The notes under the pieces: generated by a model
The model's input: the letters and a program-made list of their open reading frames with translations, nothing else
Databases searched by the model: none
What the model was told of the DNA's origin: nothing
Source: Lobulomyces angularis
Taxonomy: Eukaryota > Chytridiomycota > Chytridiomycetes > Lobulomycetales > Lobulomycetaceae
Assembly: GCA_027604685.1 (NCBI GenBank)
Contig: JADHYX010000264.1
Span: 1 to 30,465 of the forward strand
DNA: 30,465 nucleotides
Direction: 5' to 3'
Shown: positions 19,192 to 30,465 of the stretch, in pieces
Layout of the letters: every line of letters starts with the position of its first letter
Numbering within the stretch: the stretch's first letter is position 1
Position numbers and translations under genes: made by a program

Positions 19192-21046
19192 ATGATTGTA
19201 ATAAAGGATTATAACTTCACTGAAACAGAGCATACTATTCACATATCAGTTCCTATTAAAGGAGTTCAACCTAATAAAGTTGATGCTTACTGTAATGGGC
19301 TTTTTATTAAAGTTAACTTTCAACCTTTCCTTTTTCAACTCGATCTTTTTAAACCAGTTTCAATTCTTGATAAAGATGTTGTTGTTAAAGTAGGAAATGG
19401 GCTAGTTGAATTTCACCTAAAAAAGGTCAATATTGTTATTCCGTTATTTTTTCTTGTAATAACCAGTCTAATTTATTAGGTTGAAGTGGAAAAGTGGGGA
19501 AAGGCAAATTATAGTCATATCGAAGGGGACATTTCAGTAGCTGAAAGAAGAGTTAAGGCTGAAAAGGACTATTTTGCAAAATGGGAAGAAGTTAGTTATT
19601 AAAAATATTATTAGATGTTGATTCTAAATGTGAACTTTTATTTGATTCTAAAGATGAAAAAAGATAGATTAGCTCTGAAACAAGAGAATGAGAGATTACT
19701 TGTACAGAAACAAATACAAGTTGAAAGAGAAGAAAAGTTAAGAGTGGAAAATTTAAAGTTACAAGAAAAGTTGGTGGCCGAGGTAAATACTGTCATAACA
19801 TATAAAATTACTAAAATTTTATTTAGGAAAACCTCAATGACTGGGTAAAATCCATAGAAACCCCTTCGGATCAAAAATTACCAACTTCAGCAGAAAAAAT
19901 TGAAATTTTTGATAGTGATGACCTCAACATAGTGGAGACTGAAGAAGAGGAAAATTTCGTATTTGAAGAAGCTATTAGGACAAAATCGCTCGATTATTCA
20001 GGTAGCATGGTTGAGACAAGCAAGGACCTTAGTGAACAGGGAAATGAAATACGGAATATTTTAGATTTGGAAAATGTAAACATCGATGAGAGTATACTCG
20101 ATATGGATAATATATTATTGAAAGTAAAGAAGCAACTTGAAAAGAAACCTGGTAGTTAATAATTTTTTCAGTTCCGTAAAATTTTTTTTTCCTTTAATTT
20201 AGAGAAAAAACTTCCTCCTCCTCGAGGAAAAAATGTTGAGATTACCTTTAAATTTACAGATAGAGGACCTCTACCCACAAAAGTAGCCAGAGAAAGTGAA
20301 GATGGTATAGAAATCTAAATCAGTTTTTATTTTAATATTGCTAGCAAAATGGCATGCAAGAATTGAAGAGGCTAAACTGAAGTCGATACAGAAGCAAAAT
20401 AAACCAAAAAAAATTCTGAATGAAGAAAATTTAGCAGATAATAATGGTAAGAAAAATTATCAATGGTTTCTATAAATGGATTTAATTTTGAATTTTATAC
20501 AGTGATGTTATTAAAGGATAAGGCAAAACTCCTAATAAAACAGGAAAACCTGGAAGGTGCATTGAATGTTTATACACAAATTCTTGATATAAATCAAACA
20601 GATATAAGGTTGAAAAAAAATATCATTGTTGATTTTAACTTCATCGTTTTTAAAACTCTAGTGCTTTGTTAAATAAATCGTTACTGCAAATGAAGCTTTC
20701 AAAACCAGATGATTGCATTTCAACTTGCTCAATAGGGTTGAAATTGTTGATTGTAGAAGAAAATGCTATTAAAAGTTTAGAGGAAGAAGGGAAAATTGAC
20801 GAAGTAAAGTCGAAAGAGTTGAAGAATGAGTTGAATGTAAAAAAAACTAAATTCTTAGTACGAAGAGCAAACTCCTTTTTGGAAAATTTCAATATTAGAT
20901 TTAATAATAAAGATGACAAAATTCTTAAAAAATGTTTTGAAGACTGTTTAGAAGACTTTAGGGCCTGTTATCAACTAAATAAGGGAGATAAGGAATTGGA
21001 ATTAAATTTAAAAAACCTTGAAGATAGATTCAAATTAATTTATTAA
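19192..21046 (+). CDS. DNAAF4: Dynein axonemal assembly factor 4 (DYX1C1)
   Basis: Cytoplasmic co-chaperone that with HSP90/R2TP-like complexes preassembles outer and inner dynein arms for motile cilia. Eight exons (19192-19425, 19480-19590, 19654-19782, 19827-20151, 20203-20304, 20345-20446, 20503-20608, 20662-21046) give 497 residues. Domains: an N-terminal p23/CS-like domain (residues 1-80), with KGVQPNKVDAYCNGLFIKVN and FQPFLFQLDLF matching the DYX1C1 pattern KGV...D.(F/Y)C...(L/F)KVNF.PFLF; a charged coiled coil (about 80-160); an acidic linker; the family motif VEITFKFTDRG..PTKVARES..KWHARIEEA just before the repeats; and C-terminal TPRs (AKLLIKQENLEGALNVYTQ; ISALLNKSLLQMKL). The start is the Met just before IVIKDYNF. 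Two donors are weak (GTCAAT, GTTGAA). An intact gene implies a motile flagellum. Confidence 0.93.
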
Positions 21047-21319
21047 ATAAAATCATCTTGTAAAAATGTAAAATTCAATTTTTTTTAGTGTTGTTGATAT
21101 TAATATTTATGAAAATGTAGTGATAGCTGTTAGTTTATATTCATTATTGAACATTAATATAAAATGTAAAAAAGTTTTTTATAGAAAGATAAAAGAAATA
21201 TTTCAATAAAAGGAAATAAATGCTGTTAAAAGTTAAACTCATAATTAAATAAACTAAAATACAATAACAACCAAAAAACTATGATTACAATTTGATAGGA
21301 TATAGTGCAGCTAAAAGTT

Positions 21320-24300
21320 TTAATATAATTCTGCAACCTTTTTTCCTCTACCCCTACCTCTTCCTCTTCCTCGTCCACTCTTTCCTCCTCTCGTAGCAAT
21401 GATATTATCCTCCTGCAAATCAATTAAATCAACTAGATATTTTGAAGTATTAATTTATCATTTTAGTGTTTATTTAAATTTGAAATTTTACCTTTTTTTT
21501 TTTTTTCTAACGTTTTCTTTAACCTATTGCTTTTAATTTTTTCTATGGTTAAGCCGTTGTTTTTAAAACCGAAGTTCTCTAAAGTCGTTTGACGAGTTTT
21601 ATTAAGACTCCCTCTTTTCCTAAGTATAGGTAACAAAATCTTATCTAATTTAGCATTTTCCCAACCTAACTTTTCTTCAAAAAAGTCTCGAAGACCCTCT
21701 AAATTCGGTTCCCCCCTAAAAATTTCAATACTAAAAACATTTGTCATTCTATACCATTGAAATTTCTGTAAACTAGTATCCACAATAGGGTTCATGTAAG
21801 CTTCCATTACTATACTCTCTGGAAAGTGATTTGGTACTACAATTCTTTTGCAAAGTTTTTTCTGAAAATATTTTCTATAAAAACCGAATAATACTTCTTA
21901 CCACCAAATTCGTTCCTTTTCTTTTAACATCAGTCCCAGCTTTTACCTCCTTCCAATAATCTTTAAACTGTTTTAAACCATCTAAAATCACGTTAATTAA
22001 AAAAAAAAAAATTTAAACCTTCTCCTGGGAAAAGATCCAAAATTTCCATAGCCGAAATAGCACCTACACCCTTTATTCCCTCAGTGTAATCACTGCCTAA
22101 TAGCAGAGCCAAATTGACAAATTTCTTCCTGTTTAGATTCATTTCTTTTTGCAAATCATCACTATTAAAAGACAACACAAACTGATTTTGGTTGAACAGA
22201 TTTTTATAAACATTTAAATTTTTTGATCCAAAGAGAAATACATCTGAATCTAGATAAAAGTTAATGAACGCTATATGAAATTGAAGGAATTATCTACCGT
22301 CTGTAACGATTCCATTGACTAAACCATTCTCGTTCAAAAAAGCACATTGACTTTCAGCCTCAGCCGCTGCCGTTATGTATGGAATACCAAATAGTTCTAA
22401 AAGTTCCTTTAATATTTATTTTAAGAAATGGACAAAAAATTTAAAATATGTATTACTTTGCTTTCCCGAATCATATCTGATGAAACATCACTTGAGTCTC
22501 GTTGATACTTATCTCGCTTTAAGGTGAGCCTGTTAATTTCTGCATCAATTTCTTCCTTGCTTCTGTTAAAATTTTGCGAATTGAAAAATGAGTCAAATTC
22601 TCCTTTCTCCTTATCATCGTTCATTGCAGACACATTACTGTTTTCAATAATAGATATAACCTCGTTTGTAAAATTTAATTCTTCCAGATCCATCGGAGCT
22701 GAGCCACCCTCTTTAGTTAATGCTTCATCTTCAACAGATTCGGTATCTGAACTACTACAGATTAAAGATCCATTATCGTCAAACTCAAGATTTTGTTGAA
22801 GTATACTTGAATTTTGCAGTAAGTCATTATTTGCATTTTGGCTGTTTGATGTTAAAATGTTTTGAATCTCAGTTGTATTTAATTTTCTTTTCTTTTGTAG
22901 TGGTGAGATTTCAAGCGGTCCGTCAGAAATATCAAAGCCAATGTCCTGATTCCCCTTTAGCCTATCATTTTGCTTTTCTAAATGAATTTTGTTTTCAATT
23001 TCAGAAGACATTTTCAAATTTTTGTTAAAATATGGCGACGTTTTTTTACATTTCGAAAGATTATTGTCAACTTTGAATAATTTATCATTTTCTGCTATTG
23101 CTTGCGATGCAATTGGTATAATTTCACTTACAAAATGGGTATCTTTACATTGCATAAAAGAAGAGGCTATTGATTACCATATTAATTGATATTATATTAT
23201 CACGAAACTTACGATTATCCTCTACCAATGCAAATAACTTTGAGTTTACTAAGTCAGTTTCATTGGAATTAAATGGAACATCAGATTGCTTTTTCCACTG
23301 AATTTCGATCTCGTTAATTTCATCTGCATTGGCAAGAATACTTTTAAAAAGAGAATAAACATAAATGATTAACCGTTGAAGTTCAAATGACAACAGTACC
23401 TATTATCTTTCAATTCAACACCTCTATTTTTAAAGAATTTACTCTCCTCAAATTCCGCTTCAACGTCAATGCTTCTTTCAGAATGTTTTATCTTGTTCTC
23501 GCAAGTAGAGCTTACTTCGAATTCTGTCAAATTTTCCTTTGTTTGTGTTAATCTACTTTAGGCAATTTAATGATGTTGGTATTGAAAAAAAAAAAAAAAC
23601 CTTTCTTTTAAATCTACAGGTTGCATACTGTTGTTGACATTATTTAATGAGAATGAAGAATCAGCCAATATTTCCTTATCATTTCTTGAGTTGGTAAGTT
23701 CATTTTCGTCTTCCACATCGCTGCTCAAAATAAAGTTATAAATACTAACATTTGGTATAATGATATACCTATCATCTTCAAAATAAATTAAATCCGTAAT
23801 TTTGTTAGATCTCGTATTTCCGTTTTCGTTTAAAATTTCTGTAGTGGGACTAGGAACAGCGCTGGGAACAAATACATTTTTTTCAGTAATACTTATAAAC
23901 TCTTCGTCATCGGAAACTTCGCAGTTTTCGTTGTCTACTTGTAGAAGCCTCGTAGACCTCCAGTTTTTAACGCTTTCCAAAAACATTTTAAAAAAATTCA
24001 TCCATTCCATATTTTGTTCATACAAATTGTTTAAACTTAATTTAGAGATCTTCTTTCTTATAAATTTGATTTCATTGTTAATTCTCTTCACGTCAAATCG
24101 CTCAAAAACCTCTTTGACGATACTTTCCCAATCGTAGCCTACTTCATTAAACTTTAATTTGAAGCTTTTCGGAATCGAATTCATCCAGTTAAACAAAAAA
24201 TCTTCAGGAGATAATGTCAATAAAAAGTTTTCGGTTTTGTTATTGTTAATATTATCAGAGAAAAATGACTCAGGAACTTCCTTTTCATTAATATTTACTT

Positions 24301-25943
24301 TCTGGTTTTCCAGTTTTTCAAATCTAGCCATGGTGGTCTCAATATCCTCATCATCAGAAACAAACAGTGTACTTTCACCATGAAACTTAACTGCTGATGG
24401 TTCAGATTTTGTAAATTCATGCAAGTCACCTTTTCTTTGATCCATAAACAACAAATCGTCGTCATCATCTTTTTTTTCTTTAGACACCTCTTCAAACTCC
24501 ACATCATCGATTTCATCATCAGACGACAGAACAATTGCGGAAACATGTTTTTTTTTACTTTTAGATAAACTATCTAAAATATCTGTTGTTCTCTCATAAA
24601 TACCCTTCGAACTTATATTCCTTCCTAAGGTATCATAGTCATCCAAGTCGACAATTTCTTTAACCTCACTCTTTTTGGTATCAACGCTGACTTCGCCATT
24701 AGTTTCCAATCGCATTTTCCACCCACCCAATTTGCTGTCGCTTTCATCGTTTTTTATTAACATATACCTTTTTGCCCCCCTTTCGCCTGCAATTCTTCCT
24801 GTCTCAATTCTATCGGTAGGTTTGTATTTATGTTTATGAGCCAACGGATTTACGACTACATTTGCATTGATCTAAAATGCCGTTAAATCATTTTTAACTA
24901 GTGGAAAAAAACAAACCTTAAAATCTGCATATTTTTCTGTCATCTTGTTACGATAAACTAAATTTTCAATCTGCAAATAGCTGAAATCTTTCGCAGTTAC
25001 ATCGCTTTTTTGCATTTTATATAAAGTTTTCCAATCCCCCAGCCTTTTTTAGGGTTAAAAATTATAACAATTTTGTGAATAAACCTAACCTTGATTTTAG
25101 CTTCAAATCCAAAATAACTTCCATTTGTTGTTCAACTGGCAAATTTTGAAAATTTTTATCATCGAAATCATTGGAATCCTTATAGTCTTCAATAAAATTT
25201 TTTAATTCCCAATGAGAGGGCAAATGAGGATCATTGTTTGAATGTGCCCGACTAAAAAATAATCTCATTACTATAACTATACAACATAAATGGTTTTACA
25301 CTTCTACATCTGGCAACTCATACTCATCTTTCTTTTGCTTGATTGGTGAAACGGGAGTCTTATTGTTTGGATTAACAAACATGTTTTCAACTGCATCAAT
25401 AGAAGTTGAAATAGTCATATCTTCATTGTCGGTTGCGTTGAGAGTATCGCTCGAATCCTTCTCCAATAAAAATTTCTTAATTCTGGCTTCCAGTAAACTT
25501 TCAGCAGCTTTTTCCAAGTTCCTTTCACTATTATGCTTTCTTTTTCTTCTCTCTGCCTGAAAAACATTTAAAGTTTATTGAAAAAGTTCAATAAAGTTCA
25601 AACCGTAGTTTTCTTTTTAATTAAAGGTGTTTGTCCATCAAATACAAAAACTGGTTTAATGTTATAGAAAAGAAGTTTACATATTCTTCTAAAAAAACCA
25701 AGCAATGTTGAATTCCTTTTTTTAATTTTTTTTTTAAGTTTTAACAAAGTGAAAATTTTGAATAATAATACCTTAGATTTGGAGTTGCTTTCAAGAAATG
25801 ATGCAACCAAATAGAACTATCAATGGCCAACGTTTTTCCAGCCAAATGTTCCAGTTGCGTTTTCTTTCCAACTGGAGTTACTAGGGACCTTAAAATTATT
25901 AATACAAAAAAAAATTAACTTACCAGAGATTATTAACCCCCAT
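21320..25943 (-). CDS. RAD2: XPG/RAD2 structure-specific endonuclease
   Basis: Nucleotide-excision-repair nuclease that cuts 3' of the lesion; homolog of human ERCC5 and yeast RAD2. The start at 25943 splices to [17 protein letters not shown], then [14 protein letters not shown] and [15 protein letters not shown]: the XPG-N domain with its catalytic Asp. A long spacer (about 25500-22430) is acidic and Ser-rich. It holds XPG-specific [14 protein letters not shown], and [17 protein letters not shown]. The XPG-I domain follows: [18 protein letters not shown] (catalytic Glu residues) and [13 protein letters not shown] (catalytic Asp), then [17 protein letters not shown], the helix-hairpin-helix. 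The end has a PIP-box-like QTTLENFGF and a GRGRGRGRG tail. Many short introns; total about 1,250-1,300 residues (estimate). The long spacer separates it from FEN1 and EXO1. Convergent with DNAAF4. Confidence 0.95.
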
Positions 25944-26261
25944 TAAAAAGTTGTAACAATTAAATTAAAATTTCTTCACTATTTAATTTCAAATTGAAGT
26001 TGAGATGATTATAAAAAAAAAAACTTAATTTTTCAACTGCAAAATTTTTTTTTATTTAAAATTCTTTACTTGACAAAAAATTTTCAAATTATTTGGTATC
26101 AGTTATAATTAAATACTGATTGTGAATAACATTTTTAAATCTATATATTAACGGTTTACATTCAAAAGTAATTATATATCTTAATCTAATCTATTAACAC
26201 GATGAAATTCTAGGAATTATGTTTAAAGTGTTGTAAACACCAATTTTTAAAACTTAAGTTC
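25944..26261. other. Short AT-rich spacer between two minus-strand genes
   Basis: About 318 bp, no gene. Contains the 3' end of the gene at 26262 and the promoter of the RAD2 gene. T/A runs only; no recognisable motif. Confidence 0.5.
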
Positions 26262-27713
26262 TTACATTTTTCTTCTAGAACTCTTTCTTGGCGCTTCTAA
26301 ACTTAACCCTTCATTATTTCTTTTTTTTGAACTGGAATTGAACACTGCAGGTTGGTTTAAATCAAAAAAGAAGTCAGTTCCAAACTCTTTTTGTATGCTG
26401 GTTTCAATATTAATTCTGATTTTCAGTGCTTCGTCAACTACCATTCTTAATTCCTCACTAGCTGTAGTCCCATTTGTTGGTGATTGTTTTTTACAGTGTT
26501 GCTTGATCAGTTTTTCTAAATTTAAAAAAATTTCTTTTCCTTCTTCAAATTTTATTTTTATTTTATTGAAAATCAATTTTCTTTCTTTTACACTAAAATA
26601 AAAAAAAAAAATTACACAAATAAATAACGTTGTTAGAAAAATTACCTTTTTAATTCGTTATTTTCTAACAAACACTTAGGAAACAACTTGGTAACATCAA
26701 TTGGAGTTTTAGGGTTTTCTGGTAAAATCTCTTCCTTTTCTTTTTCAAACTCCTTCTCAGACTTTTCAGTAGACTGCGAGAATCTTTGCAAAAGTGGAAT
26801 CTCATCATCTATTAATTTGCTGTAAACGGCAGACAGTGGAGCATCGCTGTTTTCAGTATAAGGTTCTAGCGACTCAACAGAATGCTTTTTTTTGGTTTTA
26901 ACTTTTAATTTATTGGCCTTAGGGGTTGGCGAACGCTGTATTGTAGCTTCTGTTCCTTGAATTACTGATCTATATTTCTTACTTTTTCCCCATTTATTCC
27001 ATTTAAACGCCTCCTAATACATTGAAAAAAAGCATTAACAAAAAAAATGTTTAACAAAAGTTATTACATCGATTTGTCCAGATTTTAAATAAACAACAGC
27101 AGCCTGTGTGCTCTCTTGATTATGTTTTTGTGGATTAAATGAACTTAAATTTTTTTCTTCAGTGATTATGCTAAAAATTTAAAAATAAAAAATTAATTTT
27201 TAATATTATAAAATATATCATACTAACTGAATTCCCCGAAAATTCTGATTAAAAATTGGCCTGCATTCACCTCATTAAGTGGCATACTGTCATCGTATTC
27301 TTCCTTTGGTATAATCATCCCAATGGTTTTTATTTGGCTTGTGTCATCCTTTTGAATAAAGACTACTTCCTATAGCGAGAAAAATTTGTATAAATTACGT
27401 ATCTAGTGATATTAATGTTTACCCCTTCATTAAATTTTCTATCTTTCTTTGGTGTTGATCCTCTCCCAAAGAGTTTCGGAGATGATTTAGGTGAATGAAC
27501 AGGTTTCGGAGTAGTGACTCGCTTAATAGGCGTAGAATCTCTCTCGAATGCTAATTTTTGGTTAGATTTAGGTTCAGCTTTTAATATCAATGGAAAAGCT
27601 GATACTGGATAGTAAACCTCATTTTTGGAAGTTGCTGTTTCATCAGTCTTTGTGTACATCATCAAGTTTTGATGAATGTTTTGAGTTTCGGTAGCATGAT
27701 TTACTTGCGACAT
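26262..27713 (-). CDS. Uncharacterised basic, Ser/Pro-rich protein
   Basis: I do not recognise the family. The frame starts at MSQVNHATETQ (27713) and ends with a basic APRKSSRRKM. Exons join in phase by GT..AG introns, for example FNEG|EVVFIQKDD and GEF|SIITEEKN. Seen along the protein: a Ser/Pro-rich N-terminal part with repeated TPIKR, TPKP, SPKSSPK, GRGSTPKK, like proline-directed kinase sites; a short globular patch (TIGMIIPKEEYDDSMPLNEV, FLIRIFGEF); STQAAVVYLKSGQIDEAFKW; a Glu/Lys-rich coiled-coil stretch (EKSEKEFEKEKEEI); KTPIDVTKLFPKCLLENNEL; and a helical C-terminus with ELRMVVDEALKIRINIE. Length about 430 residues (estimate). The basic tails suggest a nuclear, chromatin- or spindle-linked role, but this is speculation. 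Confidence 0.72.
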
Positions 27714-27951
27714 AATAGATCGTGATTTGTGAAAATTGAAGGTTTTAGGATGTACACTTTGCGTTATTATTTTTTGTAGATCTGCTGAGTTTAAAAATCA
27801 TCTATTATAAAAGAAACTTCGAAAACTAAATGCATTATACGATGTTAGGTAAAAAAAATATTTAAAACAAATTTTTTTATTTTTAATTACAATGTTACTC
27901 ATTAACAAATTATGGAATAGAATTAATAGAAAAAAAAAAAAAAAAACACAT
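27714..27951. promoter_or_regulatory. Intergenic spacer: 3' end of GH79 and promoter of the gene at 27713
   Basis: 238 bp with no gene. Contains an A-run (about 27930-27946) just downstream of the GH79 stop. Both neighbours are on the minus strand, so this spacer is upstream of the gene ending at 26262 and downstream of GH79. Confidence 0.4.
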
Positions 27952-30159
27952 TTATAAAAGCAGAAAACCTATCAGTCCCATTACAATTGTTAAATATGTC
28001 AAATATTGATTTATAAATCCTCTGGAAAGCGCTGGGGATCCATCCTCATTTTTTGGCACAAGTGAAACATCTTCTACCTTCAAAATATCGTCCAAAATGT
28101 TAACTTCAACATCAGTTAATCTGATAATCATCGCTGTTTCCGCATCTACAGAGACTGATACAATCCCTTGATCAACCTTCAACCTTTTTTCTTGGGAAAC
28201 ACCTTGAGCCAGCCCAGTAACAGAAGAGAATGTTATACCGGATATACTAAATGGTCCTACCACATCCTTTACTCCACCTGCAGCTGATAGAACAACTGAA
28301 GTGGCAAATTTAAATTTGTTAGCATCTACTTTTATATTGGTAACAAATGGTCCAGAGCTCGCATAGTTTTTGTTTATAACAGTTATGGTTTTCATGTTTG
28401 CATAATTGTTGGAAACTACCAAAAAAATACGTTAATATTTATCTTAATATATAATGAAAAAAAAAAAAAATTAACTAGTAAATACCATAAATCTTGACAT
28501 TTCCTCCAGATGTTACTGGTATTTGAGAGACTGTTACTCCATTACCTAAATTTGCCAATTTGAAAGCTATCATTCCATAATAACTAAAAATTATTAATTT
28601 AAATTTATAAAAAATATAAACTACCCTGGCGTTATTATCAGTGAATCATTTTCTCTCCTTACTGGACCATAAAGTGCCTGTGGGGAGCCTTTCATTGAAA
28701 TAATATAAGCAATTTTATATACTTGTTTATACCAGCAAGTAACTGATGATTAACTTCCAATAGTGCACTTAAATATCCTGAATCCAAGGTCCACAATGCC
28801 GCGGCAAAGGCATCAGAGATTCCTTTTTCACCACTGCAGGATACAGTTCCCCCTTCATTCCAGATAACCTTTCCAGGTTTTCCAGTTTCTTTTAAAGCTT
28901 GAACAGCAGCGGAATAGAACTTATATGCAGTTGCGTCAATTGGTTCTAGCATCAATTGTTCTAATGTGACGTTGGTAGCACATCCTTTTTATTAAAATAT
29001 CAAATTATGAATTTGAGATATCAGGAAAAATTTACCTCGAAGTTCGTAATGGTGAAATGAAAAATAGGACATCTGACCTGCAAAGGTTTTAATGTATTGC
29101 GGAAGATAAATTTCATCCCAAGGGTATGCATAACTCTAAAGGAAAAGGTTATTTAAAGCATGAACTGTTATATTTTACTGGTCCGGTAAAATCCGCATTT
29201 GGATAACTGGATTTAACAAAATCAATATATGCTTGATTTTCTTTAAAAAATTCCTGAGGAGTGTAAGATGGCGACCTAAATCCATTTTTGGCATATAGAT
29301 CTGGTTCATTCCCCAATTCAAAACTCTGTATGTTAGAGGGAGTAATTATATCTTTTATCGCGTTTAAAAATTCTGGCTGGTAGTTATTAGTTATGTTATT
29401 TGACCTCATACTTAATCCTTTATTTTATTTTTGTATTTTATATTAAAATTATTGTTTTTCATATTACCAATGGAGAATTTCACACCGGTGACCTATTATG
29501 AGAAAACAAGAGGTAAAAAATATTTGTATACAGTTTTTGTTTAAAACATACGTTAGCAACAAGATCGAGCAATTTTAAAGAATAAGGTCCAATCGGGACA
29601 ACCTTAGTTAACGCAGGTTCCCAGGGTCCAGCCGCAGATGGTATCCACCACCTTCCCCAAAAAATTAAATTTTAAATGAAATTATTAACTTACAAGTAGT
29701 TGGTAGATTTTGCACCTATTCTATTAAATTTTTGAATTAAGTTTGTAACTAAAAAAAAAGAATCTCAAAAAAAAGATACCTGATTAAAAGTTTCGTTTTT
29801 TCAGAATTTTCGGGTGTAAGGTTAGCTAAATTTGTAACTAATTGAATGGCTGCAAGATTTAAATCCTAGAAACGGTAAATAAAAAAGGAAATGACTTTGG
29901 AAAAAATTTACGTCAACAGTTGCTTCTTCTGGATCTATACTCCTAACACCACTAGGTTTTTTCATAAAAAATTGCTTGATACCGGCCCATTCTATAGCTT
30001 TATTTAAGATATAATTAATGCGAAATTTCACTTAGCAATTTCAACTTTACCAAAACCTTGGTGAAAACTTGAAATCGATGCTGACGGAATCTGCTGTGTT
30101 AAATCTATAACCTGGGACAATCCAGAGACAATTAAAAATAAATATATTGAAAATTTCAT
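27952..30159 (-). CDS. GH79-family glycoside hydrolase, secreted and probably GPI-anchored
   Basis: Beta-glucuronidase/heparanase-like enzyme of family 79, expected to hydrolyse glucuronide bonds outside the cell or at its surface. The start at 30159 opens a hydrophobic signal peptide (MKFSIYLFLIVSGLSQV). Splicing the first intron gives SISSFHQGFAIEWAGIKQF, as in the first strand of GH79 TIM barrels. The acid/base motif is ELGNEPDLY (about 29310) and the nucleophile motif VIWNEGGT (about 28840). A C-terminal beta domain follows (VVLSAAGGVKDVVGPFSISG.., VSVSVDAETAMIIRL..), like the Glyco_hydro_79C domain. The protein ends in a hydrophobic tail (LTYLTIVMGLIGFLLL) with small residues before it, fitting GPI attachment. 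About nine or ten exons, roughly 560 residues (estimate). The true substrate is not known. Confidence 0.87.
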
Positions 30160-30465
30160 GGTTGAAAAAAATGGTTTTAGGAAATGGAAAAATTTTTTCA
30201 ACAAGAAAAGTTCTAGAAAATTTATGAGGTTTGAAATTCAAGATTAAACTATTTGTTAATTTTATAAATCAAATAGATTAATCTTAAATTTGATTATTGT
30301 TTATGTAAAATCTAAAATGTATCAAAAAATTTTAAGTTTGGACAAATTTTGATAATTAATGTGTAACAGTCATTTTCTAATGATATCAAAGAGATTTTTT
30401 TGCTCAACTTGTCCTGCATTAAAAAAAACAATAAGGTTAGATAGATTAAAAAGAAATTTTACAAA
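30160..30465. other. Upstream region of the GH79 gene
   Basis: About 306 bp to the window edge, AT-rich, no reading frame supported. It holds the GH79 promoter by position. I see no distinct motif or RNA gene. Confidence 0.5.

Noticed and set aside
22524..23189. Three overlapping plus-strand frames
   Set aside because: They oppose the acidic spacer of RAD2, have no family features, and the minus frame fits XPG.
23567..25268. Possibility that RAD2 is two or three separate genes
   Set aside because: Motif order (N domain, [23 protein letters not shown] domain, HhH) matches one XPG protein, and short introns link the pieces.

Overview
This is a compact, very AT-rich eukaryotic nuclear window with about ten protein-coding genes on both strands. 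Most introns are 40-60 nt, run GT..AG, and often carry a TTACTAA/CTAAC-like branch-point motif. There is one tRNA-Ile(AAU). Three observations suggest a flagellated, fungus-like organism: a well-conserved axonemal dynein assembly factor (DNAAF4), a GPI-anchored GH79 glycoside hydrolase of fungal style, and fungal-type C2H2, POLE3/Dpb4 and XPG/Rad2 proteins. A zoosporic lineage such as Rozella or a chytrid would fit. That placement is inference; the sequence alone does not fix the species.

Layout, left to right. 24-2066 (-): histidine acid phosphatase, ACP6-like. 2263-3230: two decayed coding remnants. 3410-3764: tRNA-Ile with a partly duplicated 3' end, then a 25-26 bp minisatellite. 3765-5131: gene-free AT-rich DNA. 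5132-6113 (-): two-finger C2H2 regulator. 6114-7179: gene-free, with an isolated G-rich telomere-like patch. 7180-11879 (+): a 15-exon gene for an unrecognised protein of about 1,325 residues. 12328-13114 (+): POLE3/Dpb4 histone-fold protein with an apparently missing splice donor. 13287-14310 (-): short-chain dehydrogenase. 14461-15467 (+): F-box/ankyrin-like protein with a decayed tail downstream. 16485-18962 (+): low-complexity protein with a C19orf44-like C-terminus. 19192-21046 (+): DNAAF4. 21320-25943 (-): XPG/RAD2 endonuclease. 26262-27713 (-): unrecognised Lys/Ser-rich protein. 27952-30159 (-): GH79 glycosidase.

The genes do not form one pathway. Loose functional groups are chromatin and DNA repair (POLE3, RAD2), flagellum assembly (DNAAF4, perhaps its C19orf44-like neighbour), and secreted or membrane hydrolysis (GH79). 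No CRISPR array, prokaryotic operon or intact transposon was seen. The least explained items are the 1,325-residue protein, the POLE3 junction, and the GC-rich hairpin holding a perfect GTAAGT donor upstream of 16485.
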